From assembly GCF_039414295.1 (NCBI RefSeq), contig NZ_JBCITM010000002.1, positions 284,323 to 348,322 on the forward strand: a stretch of 64,000 nt of DNA. Reading direction: 5' to 3'. How positions within the stretch are numbered: position 1 is the stretch's first letter; every line of letters begins with the position of its first letter. Below the pieces are notes generated by a model. That model did not search any database and was not told the DNA's origin. It was given only the letters and a program-made list of their open reading frames with translations. A program made the position numbers and the translations under genes. Shown piece after piece: positions 1 to 8,537 of this stretch. The DNA comes from Anoxynatronum sibiricum (GTDB lineage Bacteria > Bacillota > Clostridia > Peptostreptococcales > Tindalliaceae).

Positions 1-267
1 TGCCGGAGCAATCACAATGAGATCCGCCTTTTGTGATAATGATATATGTTCGATTTCCCAGTGTTTAATAGACTTAAACAAGCTTGTAACCACTACATTT
101 CTGCTCAATGCCTGAAATGTTTGTGGGTGAACGAATGATGTGGCAGCCTCCGTCATGATCACATCCACTTGGGCTCCCTGCTTAATCAGCCTACTAACCA
201 GTTCGCATGATTTGTAGGCAGCTATCCCTCCACTTACACCAACAACTATGTGTTTCCCTTTCAGCAT
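1..267 (-). CDS. coaBC: CoaBC bifunctional phosphopantothenoylcysteine synthetase/decarboxylase, N-terminal part
   Basis: Only the first 89 codons are in the window; the rest lies beyond position 1. The N-terminus reads MLKGKHIVVGVSGGIAAYKS, the flavin-binding start of the CoaC (PPC decarboxylase) half, and the FVHP segment about 47 residues in carries the family's active-site histidine. The full protein normally makes phosphopantetheine from phosphopantothenate and cysteine in coenzyme A synthesis. The gene lies 40 bp downstream of gmk and is probably last, or near last, in the operon that begins with dapF. An AGAGGTGGGA-type ribosome site precedes the ATG. The C-terminal synthetase half cannot be assessed. 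Confidence 0.93.
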   Translation of the reverse strand, partial: MLKGKHIVVGVSGGIAAYKSCELVSRLIKQGAQVDVIMTEAATSFVHPQTFQALSRNVVVTSLFKSIKHWEIEHISLSQKADLIVIAPA

Positions 268-307
268 TGAATCCCACCTCTTTCACATAAACGACTTCTA
301 TCAAAGA

Positions 308-916
308 TCATGAAGAAAAAGTTTCAAGCCAATAATGCCTGCTTCGGACAACACTGGCTTTTTCGGCCTTTAAAATACTTTCAATAAGTTGAACGGCATC
401 GCTGACATGGTCATTCATGACAGCGTAATCGTAATTTCCAAGATGAAGAATCTCCTCCAACGCACTGTTCATGCGCCGCTCCAGTTCTTCCGGCGTTTCG
501 GTTCCACGGTGATTAATCCTTCGATGCAGTTCTTCCATTGATGGTGGTAAAATAAAGAGAAACACTCCCTGAGAAAACTTTTTTCGAACCTGCATGGCAC
601 CTGCTGTATCAATTTCCAGTAAGACATCTTTGCCCCTCTCCAGTTGCTCTCTGACGAAATCCCTGGGGGTTCCATAATAATTTCCATAGACAACTGCGTG
701 CTCTAAAAAAGCATCTTGATGCAACTTTTTCTGAAAATCATCCTCGGAATGAAAGAAATAGTTAACGCCCTCCATTTCTCCGGGTCTTGCTTTTCGCGTC
801 GTTGCAGAAACCGAAAGTTGTACACTTGGATTACGTCTGATAAATTCTTTCACAATGGTGCTTTTGCCAGTTCCGGAAGGTCCGGAAATAACAATCAAAA
901 TTCCTTCTTGTGTCAT
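308..916 (-). CDS. gmk: Guanylate kinase
   Basis: The 202-residue product phosphorylates GMP to GDP with ATP. The P-loop GPSGTGKS is at residues 12-19, followed by the GMP-binding region with SATTRKARPGE and the GVNYFF segment typical of the family. The length is normal. The gene sits between remA and coaBC, as in many Firmicutes, but rpoZ, usually found between gmk and coaBC, does not fit in the 40 bp gap. It is cotranscribed with its neighbours; no promoter or terminator is visible between them. Confidence 0.97.
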   Translation of the reverse strand: MTQEGILIVISGPSGTGKSTIVKEFIRRNPSVQLSVSATTRKARPGEMEGVNYFFHSEDDFQKKLHQDAFLEHAVVYGNYYGTPRDFVREQLERGKDVLLEIDTAGAMQVRKKFSQGVFLFILPPSMEELHRRINHRGTETPEELERRMNSALEEILHLGNYDYAVMNDHVSDAVQLIESILKAEKASVVRSRHYWLETFSS

Positions 917-946
917 CGCTGCTCCTCCATCTTTTTCCTGATTCGT

Positions 947-1252
947 CTATTCATCATCTGCATCATAACCCTTATACTCTTTACCGTCATCTTTTTCTTC
1001 TTTTGTGTCATTTCGGGCATGCAGTCGATGAGCCACCGTTTCAGGCTGAACGGCAGAAAGGATAATATGATCACTGTCAGTGACTATGACCGCCCTGGTA
1101 CGGCGACCATATGTAGCATCGATCAACGCACCCTGTTCCCGTGCTTCCTGAATCATTCGCTTAATCGGGGCTGATTCAGGACTCACAATGGCGACAATTC
1201 GATTAACAGAAACAATATTGCCAAATCCTATATTGATCAGACGATGTGTCAT
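947..1252 (-). CDS. remA: RemA/YlzA-family DNA-binding regulator (DUF370)
   Basis: The 101-residue protein has the DUF370 core (INIGFGNIV, then SAPIKR and GRRTRAVI). In Bacillus subtilis this family is the biofilm regulator RemA, a ring-forming DNA-binding protein. The gene lies between yicC and gmk, exactly as in Bacillus. About 20 acidic and lysine-rich residues at the C-terminus extend past the conserved core and look disordered. The cytoplasmic DNA-binding role is inferred from the family; its targets here are unknown. Confidence 0.9.
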   Translation of the reverse strand: MTHRLINIGFGNIVSVNRIVAIVSPESAPIKRMIQEAREQGALIDATYGRRTRAVIVTDSDHIILSAVQPETVAHRLHARNDTKEEKDDGKEYKGYDADDE

Positions 1253-1264
1253 GATGATTCTCCT

Positions 1265-2143
1265 TTATTCAATATTCTGAACCTGTTCCCGAATTTTCTC
1301 CAGTTCACTTTTAATTTCGACAACCAGTCCATTGACTTTTAAATCGCCTGCTTTTGACCCGATTGTATTGATCTCGCGGTTCAACTCCTGCATCAAAAAA
1401 TCCAACTTTCTGCCAACTGCATCTTCTTGCTCCATGGTTTGAAGAAATTGACTTAAATGGCTGTTGAACCGGACAATTTCTTCATCAATACTGCTTTTTT
1501 CCGCCATCATGGCAATTTCCATCATCAGTCGATTTTCGTCGATTTCAATCTCTCGATCCGCTATCTCCTGAAATCGTTTCGTCAGACGGTCCCTGTAGCT
1601 TTCAGACACTTCTGGACTAAACAGCAGAATCTGTTCAATCATTTCCTTTAATAAAATTATTCTTTCCGATAGAACCACTTTCATCGTTGTTCCTTCAGTT
1701 TTTCGCATTTGCATTAGCTGTCCCAGCGCTGTCGTCACACCTTTTTCAAGGCTGTTCCACAACAACGTTTCATCCAACTCCTGTTGTTCAACAGTAATCA
1801 CTTCCGGCAATCGTACAAGCTGAGCGACCGTCAGGTCATTTCTGATTGCCAGAGAATCACTCAGACGTTCGATGGACTGTTGATATTCACGGCAAAGGTT
1901 TTCGTCAATCAGAACTCGTTTGTCTGATTCTTCAGTCGATCGCTGGTTAACATACAGGTCAACACGACCTCTTCGAATGTGAGTTTTAAGGCACTGGCGA
2001 ATTTTTTCTTCAAGAAATCCCAGTTTTCGCGGCATTTTAATTCCCATATCAAGATACCGGTGATTCACTGATTTGATTTCAATTGTGAATCCGGTGTGCT
2101 GCACAGTCACTTCAGCTCTTCCAAATCCTGTCATGCTATTCAT
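1265..2143 (-). CDS. YicC/YloC-family endoribonuclease
   Basis: The product begins MNSMTGFGRAE, the conserved start of the YicC family, and has its C-terminal signature (EIKSELEKIREQVQNIE). E. coli YicC is an endoribonuclease linked to small-RNA decay. I start at the ATG at 2143 (292 residues) because the ribosome site GAGAGGG is 10 nt upstream. A GTG three codons earlier would sit directly on that site. The gene is followed after 12 bp by remA and preceded by dapF. Confidence 0.93.
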   Translation of the reverse strand: MNSMTGFGRAEVTVQHTGFTIEIKSVNHRYLDMGIKMPRKLGFLEEKIRQCLKTHIRRGRVDLYVNQRSTEESDKRVLIDENLCREYQQSIERLSDSLAIRNDLTVAQLVRLPEVITVEQQELDETLLWNSLEKGVTTALGQLMQMRKTEGTTMKVVLSERIILLKEMIEQILLFSPEVSESYRDRLTKRFQEIADREIEIDENRLMMEIAMMAEKSSIDEEIVRFNSHLSQFLQTMEQEDAVGRKLDFLMQELNREINTIGSKAGDLKVNGLVVEIKSELEKIREQVQNIE

Positions 2144-2167
2144 GGTTAACACGCCCTCTCTTTTGGA

Positions 2168-2986
2168 TTAAATGCTGTCATTTCTGTGCACATACTCCCC
2201 ATGGCAAATATCAGTTGCCGGTCCGGTCATTATCAGTCGCTTGTCTGGGCAAATAGCCAGATGAAGCTGACCACCTTCTGCTTTTACTTGAACCTCATCC
2301 GCCACAAGACCGAGTTGATGAGCCACCGCACAAACACTGGTTATTCCTGTTCCACAGGCAAGTGTATGGCCTGCGCCCCGTTCCCAGGTCATCACATGAG
2401 CCTGACGGGAGTTTTCGATGTAGCAGAAATTCACATTTGTCCCATCAGGAAAAAAGGCATGTTTTTCGATCATCGGCCCAACTTGCTCCACCTGATCAGC
2501 TCCAGGTTTATTGGTGAAAATCACAACATGAGGTACTCCCATGGTGACATAGGCATATTCAAATGATTGGCCACCCACTTCAATTGTTGCTTGTAATGTA
2601 TGTATCACGGGTTTGCCCATGTCAACAGCCACTTCGCTGGTATTAATATCAACTGATCGAATATTTAATGAAATCACACCTGCGAGGGTTTCAACGCACA
2701 TTTCTTCTTTGTCAGGAGATGGCTTTGTATCGATGTAACGCGCAAAACAACGAATGCCATTGCCGCACATTTCTCCCCGCGATCCATCACTGTTGTAGTA
2801 TTCCATGCGTGCATCTGCAATGGCGGATGCCACGGCGACCATCAGCCCATCAGCGCCAATGCCAAAACGCCGATGACAGGCATTCTTAACAAGTCTGGCA
2901 ATTTCGATTCCCGCGGGAAGCTCCTTTTCTTTCATCAGTATAAAATCATTTCCGATGCCCTGCATTTTAACAAACGGAATTTTCAC
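2168..2986 (-). CDS. dapF: Diaminopimelate epimerase
   Basis: This 272-residue enzyme converts LL- to meso-diaminopimelate, used for lysine and for peptidoglycan. Both catalytic cysteines are present, in MCGNGIRC and LACGTGIT, as is the substrate-binding KMQGIGNDF start. Translation starts at GTG (2986) with AAGGAGG seven bases upstream. It is the first gene of the dapF-yicC-remA-gmk-coaBC unit and has its own promoter (3013-3041). The DNPR motif in MurE (28778-30253) fits, because that motif selects meso-diaminopimelate. Confidence 0.97.
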   Translation of the reverse strand: MKIPFVKMQGIGNDFILMKEKELPAGIEIARLVKNACHRRFGIGADGLMVAVASAIADARMEYYNSDGSRGEMCGNGIRCFARYIDTKPSPDKEEMCVETLAGVISLNIRSVDINTSEVAVDMGKPVIHTLQATIEVGGQSFEYAYVTMGVPHVVIFTNKPGADQVEQVGPMIEKHAFFPDGTNVNFCYIENSRQAHVMTWERGAGHTLACGTGITSVCAVAHQLGLVADEVQVKAEGGQLHLAICPDKRLIMTGPATDICHGEYVHRNDSI

Positions 2987-3012
2987 AGGATTGCCTCCTT
3001 TTTATTCCTTCT

Positions 3013-3041
3013 ATTATAACAAATTCTTCCTTCTATTTCGA
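3013..3041 (-). promoter_or_regulatory. Promoter for the dapF operon (extended -10)
   Basis: On the minus strand, TCGAAA (3036-3041) is followed after 17 bp by TATAAT (3013-3018). A TG dinucleotide one base before the -10 makes it an extended -10 element. It lies about 27 bp from the GTG start of dapF. Confidence 0.75.
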
Positions 3042-3093
3042 TGGCACTTTCCTTAAATTCCACATTTCGAAATGACTCACCTGTCGATTCCCC

Positions 3094-3122
3094 TTGAATA
3101 TCATCTCTGAATCAAGTATGAT
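3094..3122 (+). promoter_or_regulatory. Promoter for rqcH
   Basis: TTGAAT (3094-3099), 17 bp spacer, TATGAT (3117-3122). Transcription would start just before the AGGAG ribosome site at 3138-3142. It is divergent from the dapF promoter, with about 50 bp between the two. Confidence 0.75.
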
Positions 3123-3150
3123 ATCTCATGAGTAGACAGGAGTGATTGAT

Positions 3151-4938
3151 ATGCCTTTAGATGGAAGTGTCGTGGCAGCTCTCCGCCACGAACTTGAACA
3201 GCATGCCCTTGATAGCCGTATTGATAAAATATACCAACCGGAATCAGATGAACTGGTATTGACTCTTCGCAATCGTGGTGAACAACGTCGACTGCTTATT
3301 TCGGCCCACAATCAGTATCCGCGTGTTCATTTCACCACCCTTGCACGATCCAATCCTGCTCAGCCGCCGGTTTTTTGCATGCTGCTGCGAAAACACCTGT
3401 CGGGTGGTCGGATCATCAGTATTGAACAGCCTGACTTTGAACGAATGCTGATTTTTCACGTGCAGGGACTCGACGAGCTTAATCAGATCACCCACAAGAA
3501 ATTAATCATCGAAATGATGGGAAAACATAGTAATATCATTCTGGTGGATACGCATTCCGGCCTGATTCTGGATGCCATCAAAAGAGTTCCTCTTCACATC
3601 AGCCGCAAACGTCAAGTTCTTCCAGGATTAGCTTATGAGATGCCTCCCATGAGTAAAATGAATCCACTGACATTGACTGATGCGATTGATCTGAATGACT
3701 GTTTTCCGCATTCTGACAACCAGCAATTAAAAAACACCCTTATTAACACCTTTAATGGGTTGTCGCCACTAATGGCTTCTGAAATACTTGTTCGATCCGG
3801 TATTGATCATAGTCAACACTGGTCTGAACTGAGTCACAAAGAAAAGGATTCTTTAAAGAGAGCGTTTCTGGAGGTGGCCCATCTTATTTCTCAGGCCGAT
3901 TTCTCCCCTGCGTTGTATCAAGATGCTGTCACTGGTCGCATGGTCGATTTTTCTGTTATTCCCATCCAGCATTTGGATGCCCTTGAATCGGCCCCCGCCA
4001 ACAGTACCAGCCAACTGCTTGAACACTTTTATGGACTGAAAGATCACCAAGAACGTTTAACACAGCGTTCTTCAGATCTGCGTAAGATGCTTACTCTTAA
4101 ACGAAATCGCCACACCCATAAATTGCAAAACCTGCATCAGGATGAAACCAATGCACTGAAGGCCACGCAGGACAAGACTAAGGCCGATTTGTTGATGGCT
4201 GGTTTGCATGAAATTGAGGCCGGTCAGTCCACATATCAAACAGTTAATTACTATGACGACGCACAACCTATAATAGATATTCAGCTGGATTCCCGAAAAA
4301 CACCGGCTCAAAATGCTCAGCGACTCTATAAGCGCTATCACAAAGCCAAAACAGCTTTGGTGGAAATCAAACGACAACGCGAAAAAACTCAACAGGAAAT
4401 TCAGTACCTGGATCAATTATTTCATTCCCTTGATCAGGCAGACTCATTGGCAGATTTAGAGGTGATTCGCCAGGAACTGGTTGATGCAGGTTACTTGAAG
4501 AAACGCTTATCCCGTGGCAAACAGCCCAAGCCACCGGCGGAAAGCCAACCCCTTAAGTATACATCCAGTCAAGGTCGCACGATTCTGGTAGGAAAGAATA
4601 ATCTCCAAAATGAAATGGTCACTTTTCGAATCGGAAAGAAAAATGACCTTTGGTTCCATGTGAAGGACCTTCCCGGTTCGCATGTTGTCCTCATACTGGA
4701 GCAACAGCAACCCTCAGATGACGAAATTCGGGAAGCAGCTTTGTTAGCCGCATATTACAGCAAAGGCCGGCAAAGCGGGAAGCTGCCCGTCGATTATACC
4801 TGGTGCCGGCATGTAAAAAAACAACGTGGTGCCCAGCCTGGAATGGTGATCTATGAACAACATCAGACAATTTATGTTACTCCAAGTGAGTCCGGCATCA
4901 GCAACTTGCTTGAGAATAATCTAAAAAACAGCCGTTGA
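3151..4938 (+). CDS. rqcH: RqcH, NFACT-family ribosome quality-control protein (Rqc2 homologue, FbpA/YloA)
   Basis: The 595-residue protein has the NFACT-N domain at the start, a long charged coiled-coil middle (roughly residues 290-460) and the C-terminal NFACT-R domain with KNDLWFHVKDLPGSHVV. In Bacillus, RqcH binds stalled 50S subunits and adds C-terminal alanine tails to trapped peptides; older annotations call it fibronectin-binding protein. I start at the ATG at 3151, eight bases after AGGAG, because the GTG at 3142 overlaps the ribosome site. It is a single-gene unit with its own promoter and a terminator overlapping the stop codon. Confidence 0.93.
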   Translation: MPLDGSVVAALRHELEQHALDSRIDKIYQPESDELVLTLRNRGEQRRLLISAHNQYPRVHFTTLARSNPAQPPVFCMLLRKHLSGGRIISIEQPDFERMLIFHVQGLDELNQITHKKLIIEMMGKHSNIILVDTHSGLILDAIKRVPLHISRKRQVLPGLAYEMPPMSKMNPLTLTDAIDLNDCFPHSDNQQLKNTLINTFNGLSPLMASEILVRSGIDHSQHWSELSHKEKDSLKRAFLEVAHLISQADFSPALYQDAVTGRMVDFSVIPIQHLDALESAPANSTSQLLEHFYGLKDHQERLTQRSSDLRKMLTLKRNRHTHKLQNLHQDETNALKATQDKTKADLLMAGLHEIEAGQSTYQTVNYYDDAQPIIDIQLDSRKTPAQNAQRLYKRYHKAKTALVEIKRQREKTQQEIQYLDQLFHSLDQADSLADLEVIRQELVDAGYLKKRLSRGKQPKPPAESQPLKYTSSQGRTILVGKNNLQNEMVTFRIGKKNDLWFHVKDLPGSHVVLILEQQQPSDDEIREAALLAAYYSKGRQSGKLPVDYTWCRHVKKQRGAQPGMVIYEQHQTIYVTPSESGISNLLENNLKNSR

Positions 4939-4954
4939 TGTGGCTGTTTTATTT
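4923..4954 (+). terminator. Terminator shared by rqcH and rluD
   Basis: A perfect inverted repeat, AAAACAGCC (4925-4933) and GGCTGTTTT (4942-4950), with an 8-base loop. It overlaps the rqcH stop codon and lies at the 3' end of the convergent rluD gene. A/T runs on both flanks allow it to act in both directions. Confidence 0.85.
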
Positions 4955-5879
4955 ATTCCTTCCCCATTTGTGCGCGAAGTGTTATCAGCACTTTCTGAAA
5001 AGAATCTGGCAGCTTTGATTCAAATATCATTTCCTGGCCCGAAACAGGGTGCCTGAAGCCCAAGCTTTTGGCGTGCAGCACCTGTCCACTTAAACTAAAC
5101 TTCTTTTGAGTCCCGCCATAGCGTTCATCTCCAAGCAAGGGATGGTTTAAGTAAGCCATATGCACTCGTATCTGGTGGGTTCTGCCAGTCTCCAGACGCG
5201 CTGTAAGATATGTGTGATCCCGAAAACGCTCCTTGACAGTAATATGTGTCACTGCCGGCCTTCCCTCATGCAGAACAGCCATTTTAAGCCTCTGGTTCGG
5301 GTGACGTCCGATGGGTGCATCCACGGTAATCTTATCTTCTTTAATCACTCCTACTGCCACTGCCTCATAACATCTAATCATAGTATGGGCAGCTAATTGT
5401 GCAGCCAGTCCCTGATGAGCCACATCATTTCTGGCCACCACCAGCAGACCCGATGTGTCTTTATCAATTCTGTGAACTATTCCTGGGCGTATCACGCCGT
5501 TGATCGTCGATAGCTGGCCTTTACAATGGTACATAAGGGCATTGACCAGCGTCCCCGATTCATTGCCAGCTGCCGGATGAACCACCATTTTTTGTGGCTT
5601 ATTGACAACCAGTAAATCTTCATCTTCGTATACAATCTCCAAAGGGATGTCTTCTGCTTTTGCTGATAAAAGTCGCGGCTCCGGCAACGATAGTTCAACA
5701 ACATCACCCATTTTAACCAAATGCCTGTTTTTACAATGTTTCCCATTCAAAGAAACTTGCTTGTTCTGAATTAAAATTTGTAAATAGCTCCGACTCTTGT
5801 TTTCAACAGATTCTGCCAGGTATTGATCCAGTCTGAGTCCATCCAGTTCTTCATCCACCACCAGTGTTATCTGCGTCAT
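4953..5879 (-). CDS. RluA-family 23S rRNA pseudouridine synthase (RluD/YlyB type)
   Basis: The 308-residue protein has an N-terminal S4 RNA-binding domain (about residues 13-70) and the RluA catalytic core with HRIDKDTSG at 136-144, where Asp139 is the expected nucleophile. RluD-type enzymes modify the helix 69 region of 23S rRNA; the exact target here is not provable. Its start overlaps the lspA stop by ATGA, so the two are translationally coupled. The lspA-rluD pair is conserved across Firmicutes. Confidence 0.93.
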   Translation of the reverse strand: MTQITLVVDEELDGLRLDQYLAESVENKSRSYLQILIQNKQVSLNGKHCKNRHLVKMGDVVELSLPEPRLLSAKAEDIPLEIVYEDEDLLVVNKPQKMVVHPAAGNESGTLVNALMYHCKGQLSTINGVIRPGIVHRIDKDTSGLLVVARNDVAHQGLAAQLAAHTMIRCYEAVAVGVIKEDKITVDAPIGRHPNQRLKMAVLHEGRPAVTHITVKERFRDHTYLTARLETGRTHQIRVHMAYLNHPLLGDERYGGTQKKFSLSGQVLHAKSLGFRHPVSGQEMIFESKLPDSFQKVLITLRAQMGKE

Positions 5880-6331
5880 GAAACCTCACCTGCCTGATGC
5901 TCTGGCTGTCCCTTGAAAATATAGTAAATCAGTAAAGCCTGGCCGATGACAATAGCTGAATCTGCAATGTTAAAGACTGGCCAGAACTGAAAATCAAAAA
6001 AATCCACCACATACCCGTACATCATTCTATCAATAAAGTTGCCGATGGCACCACCAACCACCAAGCTTAATGCCAATGTCAGCAACCGATTCAACTGGGG
6101 ATTGAAAATAAGGTACCAAAGAATTCCGCCAACAATCAGTACTGTGGTGATGATAAAAAACAATCGTTGATTCTGTAGCAATCCAAAGGCTGCTCCCCGG
6201 TTTTCCAAATAGTGAAGATGAAACACTCCATCAATTATCGGAAATGTGCCAATATCTTTCAGGTACGCCACCACCAGCCATTTGCTCACTTGATCAAGAA
6301 CTACCGTGACAATGATTACCCACCATTTCAT
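5876..6331 (-). CDS. lspA: Lipoprotein signal peptidase (signal peptidase II)
   Basis: The 151-residue membrane protein has four predicted transmembrane helices. Its likely catalytic aspartates are Asp110 in VVDF and Asp124 in NIADS, next to the conserved GNFIDR motif. It cleaves the signal peptide of prolipoproteins after Lgt (34795-35601) has lipidated the cysteine. An AAGGAG ribosome site precedes the ATG. A terminator separates it from divIVA upstream, so lspA and rluD may depend on readthrough or their own weak promoter. Confidence 0.96.
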   Translation of the reverse strand: MKWWVIIVTVVLDQVSKWLVVAYLKDIGTFPIIDGVFHLHYLENRGAAFGLLQNQRLFFIITTVLIVGGILWYLIFNPQLNRLLTLALSLVVGGAIGNFIDRMMYGYVVDFFDFQFWPVFNIADSAIVIGQALLIYYIFKGQPEHQAGEVS

Positions 6332-6350
6332 TTTTTTGCTCCTTCCGCAT

Positions 6351-6382
6351 AAAAAAGCCTGTCATCTGTGTTAAAGACAGGC
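6351..6382 (-). terminator. Terminator or attenuator between divIVA and lspA
   Basis: On the minus strand GCCTGTC (6376-6382), a 12-base loop and GACAGGC (6357-6363) are followed by six T. It is a canonical Rho-independent terminator 17 bp past the divIVA stop and about 20 bp before the lspA start. Confidence 0.9.
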
Positions 6383-6399
6383 GTACTTGCCGAATCATA

Positions 6400-6960
6400 T
6401 TATTCTTCTTCAGACCGAACGGGTGTGGGGGCGGTATTGAATCGCTCCAATGAATGGTCATCAGATCTGGTAACTGTATGTTTACGATGAGTGTAATTTT
6501 TAAGATCATTCGCAATTTCGTCGGTGTCACTGACAACTGTTTCAAGCTGCGCCTGAAGCAGTGTCCTAAACCTGGTTTTGAATATCTGAATCTGCTGAAG
6601 CACTTCATCTTGATGCGCGTGAATCCGTTCCAGCTCACGCCGCGCACTTGCTACTATTTCCTTCGCTCGCATCTCTGCTTCTTCAACCAGCAAATCCGCC
6701 TTTTTCAACGCATTACTTCTCAACTCTTCTGCCGAAGACTGGGCCACCACCAAAGTTTCTTTCAGTGTTTCTTCCATTTGTTTATATTTTTCAACCTGCT
6801 TGGAATCCCGCTCTAATTGCTCTTTCAATTCCATGTTTTCTTTGAAAAGCTGTTCATAATCGGCCATTACCTGATCCAAGAAAGCGTCTACTTCTGACTC
6901 ATTATAGCCGCGAACACTTTTTTTAAACTCTTTGTTTTGAATATCCAGTGGTGTTATCAT
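6400..6960 (-). CDS. divIVA: DivIVA-domain cell-division and polarity protein
   Basis: The 186-residue product begins MITPLDIQNKEFKKSVRGYN, the lipid-binding DivIVA N-terminus, and continues as a long coiled coil rich in Glu, Lys and Leu. DivIVA binds curved membrane at poles and septa. I use the ATG at 6960, preceded by GGAGGGG; an upstream TTG at 6978 overlaps that site. It is the last gene of the sepF-yggT-ylmH-divIVA group, followed by a strong terminator. Confidence 0.94.
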   Translation of the reverse strand: MITPLDIQNKEFKKSVRGYNESEVDAFLDQVMADYEQLFKENMELKEQLERDSKQVEKYKQMEETLKETLVVAQSSAEELRSNALKKADLLVEEAEMRAKEIVASARRELERIHAHQDEVLQQIQIFKTRFRTLLQAQLETVVSDTDEIANDLKNYTHRKHTVTRSDDHSLERFNTAPTPVRSEEE

Positions 6961-6978
6961 TCCGTCCCCTCCAGTCAA

Positions 6979-7764
6979 CTACTTCATTATACCAATTTGA
7001 ACATGCCAGCGCTGCGAACGGCTGAGGGAACCAATTCTAAGCAACTGAATTCTTCCATATCCTTTCACCGAAAGAACATCCCCCTCATGAAGCTCAATAT
7101 TCTGTTTCGTGGCTGCCTGCCAGTTAACACTCACTTTTTGCCCAGCAACCAACACCTGGGCTTTGTTCCTAGAAGTTTTCATCGCCAACGACAAAACCGC
7201 ATCCAGTCTCAATGAAGCCACTGTCCCTTCAACAAGGTGCATGTCTGTCGACGGCGGCTTGACAGGAATCGATTCAACCAGTCTGTTTTTAACTTTTACG
7301 CGCCCCACGTTCTCCAGATTCCACATTACATAATCGGCCATTTCCGGCACCAGAGCAACCCATGCGGTTTCTTCCAAAATGACAATATCACCAACAACAT
7401 CCCGTTGAACTCCCAGGGATAGCAAAGCACCCAGATAATCCCGATGCGTGAGAGAGAAAGACTTATGAGAGCGTGATATCTCAAGGAACAACACAAGAGG
7501 TCGAAAATCCGAGGGTTCCAAGTAATCGGGAACCATCACCAACCGCCGTCTTTCAGCATTGTCAAAACCACCGTCCAGCAGCCACTTGAGTCCACCAATA
7601 TGTACCAGTAAAGACTCAGCAAGCAACCATTCTCCTGGAGTTAAAAAAAAGGATGTTTTTGGAATATGTCTGTCGGTCACTTGCCTCGCCTGATCAATCA
7701 GCATCTCCCATCGTTGTCTGGTTTCAGACTGAGAAATACGACTTAAAGCTGCTTCAATACCCAT
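6979..7764 (-). CDS. YlmH-type S4-domain RNA-binding protein
   Basis: The predicted 262-residue protein has the YlmH layout: an N-terminal domain containing FLTPGEWLLAE and a C-terminal S4 domain with LRLDAVLSLAMKTSRNKAQ. In Bacillus, YlmH is linked to division gene clusters and to clearing nascent chains from stalled 50S subunits, which would tie it to RqcH at 3151-4938. I use the ATG at 7764, seven bases after the yggT stop. A longer frame to 7809 would overlap yggT by 38 bp. The ribosome site is weak at either start, suggesting coupling. Confidence 0.87.
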   Translation of the reverse strand: MGIEAALSRISQSETRQRWEMLIDQARQVTDRHIPKTSFFLTPGEWLLAESLLVHIGGLKWLLDGGFDNAERRRLVMVPDYLEPSDFRPLVLFLEISRSHKSFSLTHRDYLGALLSLGVQRDVVGDIVILEETAWVALVPEMADYVMWNLENVGRVKVKNRLVESIPVKPPSTDMHLVEGTVASLRLDAVLSLAMKTSRNKAQVLVAGQKVSVNWQAATKQNIELHEGDVLSVKGYGRIQLLRIGSLSRSQRWHVQIGIMK

Positions 7765-7771
7765 TAGATGA

Positions 7772-8047
7772 TTACCGCAATAGACTGATTGCAAAGTTTG
7801 CAATCGCATTAATGAAAATGATGCCTACGATTGGAGAAAAGTCAATCATTCCCTGATATCGAAACACTTGATGAATCATCGTTCTGATTGGGCCGAGAAT
7901 TGGCTCTGTGATGCCGTAAATGAGTTGACCCAACATGCTGTATGGGTTTATGCGGAGCCAGGAAAAAATGACACGAACCAAAATAAAAAAGTTAAGAAGG
8001 CGTGCAAAATAATGAACTGCCATTGCCACATTTGTTGTTTCAAACAA
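7772..8047 (-). CDS. YggT-family membrane protein
   Basis: The 91-residue protein has two hydrophobic segments (about residues 15-35 and 68-90), with NPYSMLGQLIYGITEPILGP in between, which is the YggT signature. The family has been linked to osmotic tolerance and division gene clusters, but its biochemical role is not established. It sits between sepF and ylmH, its conserved position in Firmicutes. Confidence 0.9.
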   Translation of the reverse strand: MFETTNVAMAVHYFARLLNFFILVRVIFSWLRINPYSMLGQLIYGITEPILGPIRTMIHQVFRYQGMIDFSPIVGIIFINAIANFAISLLR

Positions 8048-8063
8048 GCATCTTCACACTCCT

Positions 8064-8525
8064 TTATCGATTCTGCCAGGGAAACACACCTTTGTTTCGC
8101 AATTCTTCTTTTATGTTGCCGGCAATTTCAACATTGTTGGGGGCCAATATGAAAATGTCGGAAGATACTTTTTGAATACTGCCGTCTAACGCATAAATGG
8201 CGCCGTTCAAAAACTCGAAAATCTTTCTGGCAACATCAGCCTCCAACGTTTCAAGGTTGACAATCACAGGTTTGCGATTTTTAAGATTATCTACAATGTT
8301 CTGAACCTCATCATAGGCATTCGGTTCAAAAATCACGACCTTCATCTGTGTCGTTGTGTGAATGTTAACCACCTTGTTTTTTCGGGAACCCGACTGATTG
8401 CCTCTATCATCCTGGTCAAACATGGGTTGATCATAAAGGGGCTCTGGGTATAACTCTTCCTCTTCATCCTCAAAAACATCCAATCCCATAAAGTGTTTCA
8501 CTTTATCAACAAATTTTTCAGCCAT
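8064..8525 (-). CDS. sepF: SepF cell-division protein
   Basis: The 153-residue protein has a short amphipathic start (MAEKFVDKVKHFMGL), an acidic linker and the SepF core with EPNAYDEVQNIVDNLKNRKP and VNLE. SepF anchors FtsZ to the membrane and organises the Z-ring. I start at the ATG at 8525, six bases after GGGAGGA; an earlier ATG is too close to that site. Because no ftsA is found next to ftsZ in this window, SepF may be the main FtsZ tether here. Confidence 0.95.
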   Translation of the reverse strand: MAEKFVDKVKHFMGLDVFEDEEEELYPEPLYDQPMFDQDDRGNQSGSRKNKVVNIHTTTQMKVVIFEPNAYDEVQNIVDNLKNRKPVIVNLETLEADVARKIFEFLNGAIYALDGSIQKVSSDIFILAPNNVEIAGNIKEELRNKGVFPWQNR

Positions 8526-8537
8526 GAACATTCCTCC

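Noticed and set aside
716..1174. A 152-codon plus-strand frame opposite gmk and remA.
   Set aside because: It is antisense to two conserved genes and has a low-complexity composition.
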